A DNA stretch of 64,000 nucleotides from Sulfurirhabdus autotrophica. GTDB lineage: Bacteria; Pseudomonadota; Gammaproteobacteria; Burkholderiales; SMCO01. Position numbers and translations under genes: made by a program. Below, piece after piece: positions 1-7,742 of this stretch. Location of the stretch: positions 1 to 64,000 of the forward strand of contig NZ_SMCO01000013.1 of assembly GCF_004346685.1 (NCBI RefSeq), in the 5' to 3' direction. Below the pieces are notes generated by a model. It had not been told where the DNA came from, did not search any database, and saw nothing but the letters and a program-made list of their open reading frames with translations. The first letter of the stretch is position 1. Each line of letters starts with the position of its first letter.

Positions 1-1
1 G

Positions 2-76
2 CGAAAGCTGATTCATGTCGCCTTCGGTGTACTTAAATCAGGAAAATATTTCGATCCGACTTTGCATGGGGGTTGA
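2..76 (+). mobile_element. C-terminal end of an IS110-type transposase (5' cut by window edge)
   Basis: An open frame enters from the left edge and stops at TGA 74-76. Its 24 residues read RKLIHVAFGVLKSGKYFDP followed by a short tail. Seen: this K(L)xHxAFGVLKSGKxFDP ending. Known: IS110/IS116/IS902-type transposases commonly end this way. Inference: an IS110-family element ends just inside the window. IS110 elements often lack clear terminal repeats, and I cannot define its right boundary or say whether it is intact. Confidence 0.6.
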
Positions 77-152
77 CTTGGATAACAGTATCTACGCGAG
101 CCAATCCCCTGTCACATACACAGGCGCTATTGATTTGAAGTATTATTGGTGA

Positions 153-677
153 ATGTTAGAGCCAACCCTATCTATTCCTTATTTTCCGCAAATATATTCG
201 AGACTAATCACTGCAAGCCTTGTGTTTTTTCTGCTGCTTTTTGGTGGGTTCCTGTTCACCATTTCTAACGAAACTCGCTGGAATAGCTTTTTTATACTTT
301 GGTTTAGCTTCATTGGGCTCATTGCCTTCTTGACCTTATTCACTTGGCGCACCAGAGTATTTTCTAAGACTACGAACATCATTAAAACCTATTACTTACT
401 CGGGTTTATTCCTCTTTGGTCGGAAAATTTTCAAATATCAGAATTCACGCATATCAAAAGGCGTGTTACTTGTGCTCGAGGATACGACACTGAAGGTATG
501 TATCATCCGGAGATCTATCTGGCTGGAAAAGGGCAACGAGAGATAAAATTACAGGAGTTTGTGGATTGCAATGACAATCATCACACTTTGTCTGAGGAGT
601 GGGCGAAGAAAATCTCGACTGCTACCCGTCTTCCCGTGATTGATTTCATCGAATCTTGGAATACCAATCAAGCTTAG
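153..677 (+). CDS. Small two-TM membrane protein with PH-like cytoplasmic domain
   Basis: 174 residues. Two hydrophobic segments (about 17-37 and 45-65) form a hairpin, followed by a soluble domain of about 110 residues containing IKTYYLLGFIPLW. This layout (TM hairpin, then a strand-rich domain with a tyrosine-rich first strand) resembles bacterial PH-like/YdbT-type membrane proteins, but I do not recognise the family firmly. The ATG at 153 is preceded by only a weak GGTGA. It lies just after the IS110 remnant and before the ankyrin gene, so it belongs to an accessory-looking stretch. Function unknown. Confidence 0.65.
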   Translation: MLEPTLSIPYFPQIYSRLITASLVFFLLLFGGFLFTISNETRWNSFFILWFSFIGLIAFLTLFTWRTRVFSKTTNIIKTYYLLGFIPLWSENFQISEFTHIKRRVTCARGYDTEGMYHPEIYLAGKGQREIKLQEFVDCNDNHHTLSEEWAKKISTATRLPVIDFIESWNTNQA

Positions 678-740
678 TTGTAATCACACAAACACAACAA
701 TTTCGTCTACTATGCGAGTGAATTATCCGGAACCTCAATA

Positions 741-2291
741 GTGTTCAATCGCCTTATGCATTTTTTACGTAGCTCGCGTTTATTCGTACTGACTACACTT
801 ATTGTCGTTTATCTGGCATTTTTATTCGGTAACAGCAGCTTTTCGCCCCGCGATTTGCTGGATGCCATTTATATTCGTGTGCAAACCGACCCGGCACTTT
901 CATCTCACTATGACTGGCCTGTAAAATTGCAGTTTGACGCACCATTAGAACTGCCTCATATTAATAACTACCCTGCCTTTGCCCGCGTAGGCGTGCGGGG
1001 TAATGTGCACTGGCAGAATAATCAATTAACTGTTCAGCTCCATGAAGTAAGCCATGCCGCCGAACGAAATTTATGGTTTGACTGCAAGGCATTGAAGGAA
1101 GTAAGGGTTGGCTTAACACCAATGGGATTTTTTGGTGCAGAACACAGTGTCAACAATCCGCCCGGGAGCTGGTCTGCATGGCAGCCCATTTCTGTTGAGC
1201 GATCCGGTCAGCGCGCATACAGCACACAAGGGAATTGGGAATTTACTATTCCTGCACCACTTGCAAGCAAACCTTGGGAACAACGGCTGGCTATTGAAAC
1301 GAAATGCACAGTCAAGGATGGTAGCGTTTTTAATATGACGAGCTTTACGTCATCCTGGTTTTTAGCCAATGCTGCGCATCAGCAAGCCTACGCTCCTGAC
1401 CCATGCTCACAAACCTTACCGTTGCGTGAAGCACTTGCTGCGCGCTGCCAAAATGCGGTTGAAGCTCGGATAAATAGCCCTTGGGGACGACAAGAACTCA
1501 CGCATAACCCAGGTAAAGAGGCAACTTGGCTTGATATTGCGATTGCCGAAAAGATGCCTGATACCATCAGACCATTGGTAAAAGCAGGGATTGATGTGAA
1601 TAGCACTTCGGATGATTATTCGGGTGATACCGCATTAATTTACGCTGCAGGCAATGGCGATTATAAAAGCGTGCGCGAGTTGTTGATGCTGGGTGCAAAC
1701 AACAACCAAAAAAACAAAATCGGCTTTAGCCCTTACAACGCTGCTGCCAGTAGCGGTTATGGTGATTTGGCAATGGAACTGGCAGAACAAGGCGTCAATC
1801 GTGACACCAACACGAGTAACGCATACTCTGCCCTGTCCCTTGCTGCTTACTTTGGGGATAGGGCGACAGTACGCCGTTTATTAGAATCTGGCAGCGATCC
1901 CGACATACAAGTGGGCGGTTGGTACAACGCATTGCACCATGCTGTGAAAAAAGATAATTTAGATCTTGCCCGCACATTGCTGGTTGGTGGCGCCAACCCC
2001 AACATTGGCGTGTCCGCAAGGCGTGGTGAAACCCCGCTGATGATGGCCGCTGAGAATGGCAGCATCCCCATGATGAAATTGCTGATCTTAATGGGTGCCA
2101 GCATTGACTTGATAGATCAAATGGGGAAAAACGCCACAGATTATGCTGAGTATTTTCGCAAAGCGGATGCATCTGATTTTCTGTGCAAACGAGGTTTGGA
2201 ACCCACATCCATTGACAGGTCTCCACGCAATAATGAAACAAAAAAACGTGCTAATTGCATTGCCCCCAGTGTGGCCAGACCAAATGTTTGA
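741..2291 (+). CDS. Membrane-anchored ankyrin-repeat protein
   Basis: 516 residues from GTG 741; an in-frame ATG at 756 is an alternative start. One N-terminal transmembrane segment (about 14-30) is followed by an extracytoplasmic-looking domain of about 230 residues with no recognised family. A run of about six ankyrin units follows (about 262-475), with signatures such as GDTALIYAAGNGD, NALHHAVKKDN and GETPLMMAAENG. Ankyrin repeats bind other proteins; nothing here identifies a partner. The single N-terminal anchor suggests that the repeats face the periplasm, which is an inference. Isolated gene with no clear operon partner. Confidence 0.75.
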   Translation: MFNRLMHFLRSSRLFVLTTLIVVYLAFLFGNSSFSPRDLLDAIYIRVQTDPALSSHYDWPVKLQFDAPLELPHINNYPAFARVGVRGNVHWQNNQLTVQLHEVSHAAERNLWFDCKALKEVRVGLTPMGFFGAEHSVNNPPGSWSAWQPISVERSGQRAYSTQGNWEFTIPAPLASKPWEQRLAIETKCTVKDGSVFNMTSFTSSWFLANAAHQQAYAPDPCSQTLPLREALAARCQNAVEARINSPWGRQELTHNPGKEATWLDIAIAEKMPDTIRPLVKAGIDVNSTSDDYSGDTALIYAAGNGDYKSVRELLMLGANNNQKNKIGFSPYNAAASSGYGDLAMELAEQGVNRDTNTSNAYSALSLAAYFGDRATVRRLLESGSDPDIQVGGWYNALHHAVKKDNLDLARTLLVGGANPNIGVSARRGETPLMMAAENGSIPMMKLLILMGASIDLIDQMGKNATDYAEYFRKADASDFLCKRGLEPTSIDRSPRNNETKKRANCIAPSVARPNV

Positions 2292-2453
2292 ATCAAGGAT
2301 CGTCAGGTTCAGACTCAATTGAGTTTAGCAACAAAGCTACTTGTGCTCAGCAATGCCTGCCATGATCATGCTATGCACAAAATGATATTCTGTTCTATAA
2401 CGTAAATTCCAGAGACAGCTACAGATGTTTAATTACGCGAAAAGATATCAGAA

Positions 2454-2942
2454 ATGAACATTCCTAACCACCTCCAAATTTCTGATCAAATAGCCTCATC
2501 CGGGCAACCAGATGAGGCAGACTTTCGCTTTATCGCCTCCGCTGGATATAGATCAGTGATCAACCTGGCGATGCATGATTCAGATAATGCCATACCGGAA
2601 GAGGGATATATTGTTACCCGACTGGGTATGTCTTACCATCATATCCCTGTGCCTTTCGAAGCGCCGAAAACCAGCTACCTGATACAATTTATTGGCATTA
2701 TGGAAACCCTTAAAACGGAAAAAGTGTGGGTTCATTGCGCATTGAATTACAGGGTCTCGGCATTTCTCTATTTGTATTTTCGATGACAAGGCTTGCCTGA
2801 ACCTGAAGCGCAGAGCGCAATACTCAAAGATTGGGAGCCAAACTCAACATGGCAAGCATTTATGAAGCAACCAATTGATCAAATTCATTGCGCGATGCTC
2901 AGTGACAATGTCATAATGACTGAACGCAGCCAGACCATATAA
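2454..2942 (+). pseudogene. DSP/PTP-like phosphatase gene interrupted by an in-frame TGA
   Basis: The frame from ATG 2454 gives 110 residues and stops at TGA 2784-2786. Reading on in the same frame gives 52 more sense codons (beginning QGLPEPEAQSAILKDWEP) to TAA 2940-2942. The continuation resembles the C-terminus of small bacterial tyrosine-phosphatase-like proteins. The phosphate-loop region is VHCALNYR, with C95 and R100, that is C-X4-R rather than the classical C-X5-R; related bacterial proteins carry this shorter loop. One base change (for example CGA to TGA) would explain the break. It could instead be a truncated active protein or stop-codon readthrough; a pseudogene is the simplest reading. 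Confidence 0.65.
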
Positions 2943-3039
2943 TCGTATTACTGAAAACACGCCTTGATCATTCAAGAGGTCTTCAGGTAACACGCATTTT
3001 ACGGCGCTCCGACTGAGTTACTGAAGTGGAAGAAACCTT

Positions 3040-3345
3040 ATGATTACTTGTTATCTTCGTTACGTGATTGATCCTTTGAAACTGAAAGAATTTGAAACCT
3101 ATGGAAAGTTGTGGATTCCTTTGGTAGAAAAATTTGGCGGCAAGCACCATGGCTATTTTTTGCCTCACGAAGGGCCAAACAACATTGCACATGCCCTGTT
3201 TTCTTTTCCTTCACTAGCTGATTACGAAATTTACCGTGCTGCCGCTACAGATGACGCAGAGTGCCAGGCAGCTATGCGCTACTACCGGGAAACACAGTGC
3301 TTTCTGAGTTTTGAACGCTCGTTTACGCGCCCGGTTTTTGAATGA
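3040..3345 (+). CDS. NIPSNAP-family protein
   Basis: 101 residues. It begins MITCYLRYVIDPLKLKEFE and carries the compact ferredoxin-like pattern of bacterial NIPSNAP proteins (dimeric alpha-beta barrel type), including YxRETQCFLSFERS near the C-terminus. Length matches the single-domain bacterial members. The start is supported by an upstream GGAAGAAAC. Biochemical function is not established for these small members, and neighbours give no pathway. It is followed by an O-methyltransferase gene about 80 bases on. Confidence 0.8.
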   Translation: MITCYLRYVIDPLKLKEFETYGKLWIPLVEKFGGKHHGYFLPHEGPNNIAHALFSFPSLADYEIYRAAATDDAECQAAMRYYRETQCFLSFERSFTRPVFE

Positions 3346-3428
3346 AGGCAGAAATCATCACACAAAGCAGTTCGCAACATGTGATTTATATAGCGCCCAT
3401 AAAGCATGCTTAACTTAATTGCTGCTCA

Positions 3429-4007
3429 ATGAAAGATACAGTGAAACATTTCCCTATCGGGTATCAACAAATACTTGATGAAACACTCAAAATTAACTTT
3501 GATCAATTGTCAGACCCATTGCCGGGTTCTCTATTGGCCACACTTTCCGCCACAAAGCCTAATGGACGATTTCTTGAGTTAGGTACGGGGAGTGGGTTAT
3601 CAACAGCCTGGATACTTCATGGCATGGATGCGCTTTCATCCCTTACTACTATTGATAGCAACGAGGAACTGGTAGCCATCGCCAAAAGATACCTTGGTAA
3701 TGACCAACGTGTAAGCTTTGTGGTTGGCCAAGGTGAAGAACTGATAAATAATACTGAGCCGGAATCTATTGATTTTATTTTTGCTGATACCTGGCCTGGA
3801 AAATATCATCAACTGGAAGAAACATTGTCACTATTAAAAAGTGGAGGGCTATATATCATTGATGACATGCTGCCACAAGACAACTGGCCGGATGGGCATG
3901 CTGACAAAGCCAGCAATCTAACTAAATATCTCGAAGCCCGGGATGATTTATTGACGACCAAAATTGCGTGGTCAACAGGGATCATCATTTGCACGAAAAG
4001 GGCTTAA
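3429..4007 (+). CDS. Class I SAM-dependent methyltransferase (O-methyltransferase-like)
   Basis: 192 residues with a Rossmann methyltransferase fold. Motif I is LELGTGSG (about 49-56). An acidic end of strand 2 (TIDSNEE) would hold the ribose. FADTWPGKY and GGLYIIDDML correspond to the later strands seen in caffeoyl-CoA O-methyltransferase-like enzymes. The DTWPGK and DDM segments place acidic residues where that group binds metal. The acceptor substrate cannot be read from the sequence. The ATG has a poor ribosome site. Monocistronic or loosely linked to the NIPSNAP gene. Confidence 0.8.
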   Translation: MKDTVKHFPIGYQQILDETLKINFDQLSDPLPGSLLATLSATKPNGRFLELGTGSGLSTAWILHGMDALSSLTTIDSNEELVAIAKRYLGNDQRVSFVVGQGEELINNTEPESIDFIFADTWPGKYHQLEETLSLLKSGGLYIIDDMLPQDNWPDGHADKASNLTKYLEARDDLLTTKIAWSTGIIICTKRA

Positions 4008-4066
4008 CAACACCCTTGCTTTAGCATGTACTCACTTACACACCAGAACCCTATTTGAGGTGCATC

Positions 4067-4444
4067 TTGGATGCTGCGACAGGAAATATACGTTTAATTC
4101 TCCGCCTGGAAGGCCTTGCCATTCTGGTCGCTTCGACATTCATGTTTCACAAATTAAATTTTGCATGGCCAACTTATTTTTGGTTTTTCCTGTTACCTGA
4201 TTTGTCTTTTACAGGTTACTTGTTTGGCCCACGTGTCGGCGCTATTTCGTACAATCTTACCCACAGTTATTGCGGCGCAATTGCTTTAACTATTACTGGC
4301 GTTGTAATGGCAAACGCACTGGTACTTGCTGGTGGGCTCATTTGGTTTGCACATATCGGTTTTGACCGCGCGCTTGGTTATGGACTTAAATATGCTCAGG
4401 GATTTAGTTACACCCATTTAGGGAACATAGGTAAACAGGTTTAA
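4067..4444 (+). CDS. DUF4260-family membrane protein
   Basis: A small protein with four hydrophobic stretches and the conserved end IWFAHIGFDRALGYGLKY, which I recognise from DUF4260 proteins; GYLFGPRVGA in the middle also fits. Function unknown. I choose TTG 4067 because GAGG (4057-4060) sits six bases before it; the longer frame opens at TTG 4055, which overlaps that ribosome site. The protein is then 125 residues. It sits alone between the methyltransferase and the YidD-like gene. Confidence 0.75.
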   Translation: MDAATGNIRLILRLEGLAILVASTFMFHKLNFAWPTYFWFFLLPDLSFTGYLFGPRVGAISYNLTHSYCGAIALTITGVVMANALVLAGGLIWFAHIGFDRALGYGLKYAQGFSYTHLGNIGKQV

Positions 4445-4538
4445 CTGACTAAGGTCACAATAGACTGGGTTTCCAAGATCAATATTCGGCTGTACTTTTG
4501 AAGTTTGAGATGAAAATTAGAACGACGTTAACTATAAA

Positions 4539-4970
4539 ATGAAAAGACTTGCGCTTTTGTTCATTGTTATTTATCAACGACATATTTCGCCACACAAAGG
4601 ATTTACCTGCGCATATAGATCACACACAGGCCAGGCCAGTTGTTCTGCTTTAGGCTTTCGCGCTATTCAACGCTTTGGCGTCTTGGGTGGGATTGGCATT
4701 CTGCAAAAACGACTGGAAAAATGTAGCGCAACGCATCACCGTAACGTTGTCGCACATCTGGATTGGCACAGGCAAGGAGGGTTTTGTGACTTACCTTGCG
4801 ATCTGCCATGCGATACTAGTTGTTTAGACGCAGGATGCAATCTGCTATCAAACTGCGGATCGCCAGGTGATTGCAGGGATTTTTGGCCATCACGCAAAAA
4901 GCGGGGCAAGGAACAATGGGTCCATATAGCACCCAATACTAAACACAATCGAGCTACAAAAAAACATTAA
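4539..4970 (+). CDS. YidD-like protein with Cys-rich C-terminal tail
   Basis: 143 residues. The N-terminus IVIYQRHISPHKGFTCAYR followed by SCSALGFRAIQRFG matches the YidD signature (YQR-x-ISP-x-KG, Cys, then a Ser-Cys motif). YidD is a small inner-membrane-associated factor that assists Sec/YidC membrane protein insertion. Differences: classical YidD is about 70-90 residues and reads CRFxPTCSxYA, whereas this has CAYRSHTGQASCS and about 60 extra residues rich in cysteine (FCDLPCDLPCDTSC and more). It is not beside rnpA/yidC, where yidD normally lies. I take it as a divergent family member, not the housekeeping yidD. Confidence 0.7.
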   Translation: MKRLALLFIVIYQRHISPHKGFTCAYRSHTGQASCSALGFRAIQRFGVLGGIGILQKRLEKCSATHHRNVVAHLDWHRQGGFCDLPCDLPCDTSCLDAGCNLLSNCGSPGDCRDFWPSRKKRGKEQWVHIAPNTKHNRATKKH

Positions 4971-5002
4971 TCTGGCAGAAATATTAACCAAGGTGTACAA
5001 GT

Positions 5003-5770
5003 ATGCAAGCTGACAATTTTGAACTTCAAAACTACCTCAACCGAATTGGCTTTTACGGCGATGCTCAAGCCGATATTGCTACCGTTACCAATATGATGCG
5101 GTGTCAGTTATTTTCTGTGCCATTTGAAAACCTGGATGTTCAGGCTGGAAAAGTGGTTTCTCTGGTTCCTGAGGAAATCGTTGACAAGATTCTCAATCGA
5201 AATCGTGGCGGTTACTGTTACGAGGTTAATGGCCTTTTTGCCATGGCGCTGCAAGCATTGGGAATTTCATACCAGTTTGTTGCTGCACGACCTATGTTCT
5301 ACCCAGTTAAGCGGCCAAAAACACATATGGCTATTGTGCTGAAACTGGATGATGAAGAGTGGCTGTGTGATTTGGGTTTTGGCAGTTACGGGATCCGAGC
5401 GCCTATGCGGCTAAACATACTGAATGTAAATGTCAAACAGGATGCGGATACATTCAAGTTGAGCAAAACAACTGAGCATGAGTACTTATTGCAAGCGCTC
5501 GTTGAGGGGGAATGGACCAATCAGTTTGCGTTTGATCTCTCTCCACAAGAGTGGATTGACTTTACTCCAGCCAATTACCTCAATTCCACACACCCTGATG
5601 CTATTTTTGTTAAAAAATTACTGGTTGTCCTTCATAACCCTGCTGGAAGAACCATATTTTTCGACAATATGCTTAAAACCATCAAAAATGGAAAAGTTGA
5701 AAAAATATCCATTGCGCCAGAAAATCGCGATGCCATTTTGGCCGATAAGTTTAAATTGACTGATTTTTAG
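5003..5770 (+). CDS. nat: Arylamine N-acetyltransferase
   Basis: 255 residues. NAT enzymes transfer acetyl from acetyl-CoA to aromatic amines or hydrazines through a Cys-His-Asp triad in the cytoplasm. The triad is visible: C72 in RGGYCYEVN, H108 in KTHMAIVL and D123 in CDLGFGS. The early FENLDV motif also fits. Length is slightly below the 270-280 typical of bacterial NATs, but all three domains seem present. AAGGTG upstream supports ATG 5003. Physiological substrate unknown. Followed by tandem hairpins. Confidence 0.92.
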   Translation: MQADNFELQNYLNRIGFYGDAQADIATVTNMMRCQLFSVPFENLDVQAGKVVSLVPEEIVDKILNRNRGGYCYEVNGLFAMALQALGISYQFVAARPMFYPVKRPKTHMAIVLKLDDEEWLCDLGFGSYGIRAPMRLNILNVNVKQDADTFKLSKTTEHEYLLQALVEGEWTNQFAFDLSPQEWIDFTPANYLNSTHPDAIFVKKLLVVLHNPAGRTIFFDNMLKTIKNGKVEKISIAPENRDAILADKFKLTDF

Positions 5771-5817
5771 TGTGTTCAGAGCTCTATCATGATTTTACTG
5801 TGCAAACAGATATAGCA

Positions 5818-5868
5818 GAGCTGGGGGATACTTCACCCAGCTCGCAAATAGTCGGTAAAACTATTTGC
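5818..5868 (+). terminator. Two abutting perfect hairpins downstream of nat
   Basis: First stem GAGCTGGG/CCCAGCTC (5818-5825 with 5836-5843, 10-base loop). Immediately adjacent is GCAAATAGT/ACTATTTGC (5844-5852 with 5860-5868, 7-base loop). Both stems are perfect. No strong T-run follows, so intrinsic termination is plausible but not certain; an RNA-stabilising role is possible. Confidence 0.5.
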
Positions 5869-5943
5869 TGATTAGTAAAATACTCAGCTAAATGGCTAGC
5901 TCTTAATGGTTTTGGAAATATTTAAAATTCAGGGGCCGCTTAA

Positions 5944-6067
5944 TTAACCGCAGAGGCGCTGAGACGCGGAGAAAGACAATAAAGCAAACAGCCTATCCAG
6001 ATAACAAAGCAATATGGCACATCAACTCTGCGCCTCTGCGTCTCCGCGGTGAATGTACAACGTTGCG
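5944..6067. repeat. MITE-like palindromic element, copy 1
   Basis: About 124 bases in the 360-base gap between nat and the cyclic-nucleotide-binding gene. Each end is built from three octamers of form nCGCnGAG: the left end reads CCGCAGAG, GCGCTGAG, ACGCGGAG, and the right end on the other strand reads CCGCGGAG, ACGCAGAG, GCGCAGAG. The ends are therefore inverted repeats (19 of 24 bases equal). A second copy in opposite orientation lies at 63713-63862, with homology continuing past the end (GCAAC-TTGTA-ATTCACC). No coding capacity inside. Confidence 0.75.
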
Positions 6068-6131
6068 CAAGCCTCCTGAAAAACACACCAACGTATTGTT
6101 AAAGCTGTTCAAAGGGAAAATCAGTAAGCAG

Positions 6132-6644
6132 TTACTTATATCCCGCACCATAAAGATAATGGGAGAATTGTGCAAAATCACTGCTGACCCGACGGAACAA
6201 GTTATCCAGACTGATAATCGCCTGCTCTACAATGTTGATTGCAATATACGGCTGCTCTACTTTCATACGCTTATACATGGCGCGGGACAATTTGAGCACT
6301 TGGGTTTTAGGTGCTTTAGCGACCAGTCGAACAGAACGCGGCTGCTTATCAAAGAAAGACATGACGCCAACCAGACCACCTGAAGCAGCGCGAACCACTT
6401 CACCTTCTTCTCCACGCTCGTCAAACGTCACTGCAATTTCACCTTTTACCACAAGGTACAGCGAATCGCCCACATCACCAATATCCGACAAGATCTCACC
6501 TTTTTTCAAATCCATTAGCGTCAGATAGCCTAGCAGTATGTGAATTTCCCCAATAGTTAGGGAATCGCACAAATGTTGATGGCTTAGAAACTGTGTTAAT
6601 TGAATTTGATCCAGATCAGTGCTTGCGGCCTCTTTTGATGGCAT
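6132..6644 (-). CDS. Cyclic-nucleotide-binding (CNMP/cNMP_bd) domain protein
   Basis: 170 residues, essentially one CRP-type beta-barrel domain (about 30-145). Recognisable pattern: LKKGEILSDIGDVGDSLYLVVKGEIAV, then GLVGVMSFFDKQPRSVRLVA, where the last stretch stands at the phosphate-binding cassette. There is no C-terminal helix-turn-helix, so it is not a CRP transcription factor. Such stand-alone domains act as ligand sensors or regulatory subunits. Ligand identity cannot be told. A good minus-strand promoter lies upstream. Confidence 0.8.
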   Translation of the reverse strand: MPSKEAASTDLDQIQLTQFLSHQHLCDSLTIGEIHILLGYLTLMDLKKGEILSDIGDVGDSLYLVVKGEIAVTFDERGEEGEVVRAASGGLVGVMSFFDKQPRSVRLVAKAPKTQVLKLSRAMYKRMKVEQPYIAINIVEQAIISLDNLFRRVSSDFAQFSHYLYGAGYK

Positions 6645-6676
6645 GTTTGTTCTTCCTTAGCTAATCACAAAAGACT

Positions 6677-6705
6677 ATTATATGCGCCGAAACCAGCCTC
6701 AGCAA
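6677..6705 (-). promoter_or_regulatory. Putative sigma70 promoter of the cNMP-binding gene
   Basis: On the minus strand, TTGCTG (6700-6705) and a perfect TATAAT (6677-6682) are separated by 17 bases, about 33 bases before the ATG. The -35 box is weak (3 of 6), the -10 box is consensus and spacing is ideal. Confidence 0.5.
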
Positions 6706-6904
6706 AACCTTGCACATTTTGCATCGCATTTGGTTTGATTTTCATACGTTATTGTTGCTTGTTTCCTGCCATTTTGACTTGATCATGTTTAAAGTTGGCG
6801 CAAAGCTTCCTCATTACAGCCCAGGTATTTCCCCATTCCCCCAGCTCTTCTATGAAATATTTTGTGAGTGGGGCTGAGCTGAAGAATGAGTAAGTTAGCA
6901 GGTT

Positions 6905-6941
6905 CCCTCGCCCCTTGTGGGAGAGGGGCAGGGAGAGGGGG
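6905..6941. repeat. REP-like G/C-rich repeat
   Basis: A CCCTCGCCCC ... GAGGGGCAGGG ... GAGGGG tract in the 315-base gap between two minus-strand genes. GCCCC (6910-6914) can pair with GGGGC (6925-6929). Tracts of this CCCTCTCCCC/GGGAGAGGGG type are scattered repeats in many proteobacterial genomes. Only one copy is in this window, so the repeat claim rests on recognition. Confidence 0.45.
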
Positions 6942-6959
6942 ATTGCGACTATTCAACTT

Positions 6960-7730
6960 TTAAACAACCGGTATTTTATTTTTTTGCGAGCAGCGCTCAG
7001 TTTCGCACAGATGGCGTACATACTGACCTGTGACGGTGCTTTGAAATTCCTTTACTGTGGTTTGCATGGATTCAGGCACTTCCGCCAGAGCAGGCAGCGT
7101 TATGCCATATTGGCGCGGCAATACAAAAGGCGCCATCATGCATACCAGACTCAAGTCAGCGGCACTGAATCTGTCGCCAACCAGATACTTCCGGCCATCA
7201 CTTAGCAAGCCATCCACTTTCTGGATGATCTGCCGAGACTGGTTCACGCCTACCTTGACCTTTTCATCATCGGTGTGCAGCATCCTCGCAGCAAAGGCTT
7301 TCAAAAAAGGAAAACACACCGGCCCCAGGGCTTTTTCAAATGGTGATATCCCTTGCGACGCAATTTTCAGCATTGCACGAGGATGCTGCAGGTAATGAAA
7401 ATAAACCCATCGCCTGCTTTCCACCCCCAGTTGTTCGTCAAACAAGTCCTCCAATTCATCTACTTGATGCCTTAATTCGCGATCTTCCGGATAGAGCCGT
7501 GCTTCTTTCGCCGCATAGCTATCCAGATACTTGAGAATTGCGGTGGAATCGGATATCACATATTTGCCATCTTGCAGCACCGGTACCATTTTTCCACCAC
7601 TCATCCAATAAGCGTAAGGATAATGAAAACCTTGCAAATGCGGCTCTTCCTGATAGGGAATCCCGTGCCGGATAAGTGCCCAGCGTGCTTTTTCACAATA
7701 GTGGCTAATGGGGATGGTTAAAAGTTTCAT
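6960..7730 (-). CDS. Glutathione S-transferase family protein (GST 2)
   Basis: 256 residues from ATG 7730, chosen because AAAAGG lies 8 bases upstream; a GTG at 7739 would add three residues. The N-terminal thioredoxin-like domain carries SHYCEKARWAL (putative Ser/Cys active site) and KMVPVLQDGKYVISDSTAIL, the cis-Pro plus Ser glutathione-binding motif. An all-helical C-terminal domain follows with LVGDRFSAADLSL. The gene starts just after the stop of the preceding GST gene, so the two are co-transcribed. Substrate unknown. The helical domain is somewhat longer than in canonical GSTs. Confidence 0.85.
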   Translation of the reverse strand: MKLLTIPISHYCEKARWALIRHGIPYQEEPHLQGFHYPYAYWMSGGKMVPVLQDGKYVISDSTAILKYLDSYAAKEARLYPEDRELRHQVDELEDLFDEQLGVESRRWVYFHYLQHPRAMLKIASQGISPFEKALGPVCFPFLKAFAARMLHTDDEKVKVGVNQSRQIIQKVDGLLSDGRKYLVGDRFSAADLSLVCMMAPFVLPRQYGITLPALAEVPESMQTTVKEFQSTVTGQYVRHLCETERCSQKNKIPVV

Positions 7731-7742
7731 CACGATCACCTT

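Noticed and set aside
1795-2241. 148-residue minus-strand frame inside the ankyrin gene
   Set aside because: The plus frame holds clear ankyrin repeats; the antisense frame has no start signal or family.
3964-4200. Plus frame across the methyltransferase end and DUF4260 start
   Set aside because: It overlaps two well-supported genes in another frame.
6063-6383. 106-residue plus frame crossing the repeat and the cNMP gene
   Set aside because: It is antisense to the cNMP-binding gene and begins inside the repeat flank.
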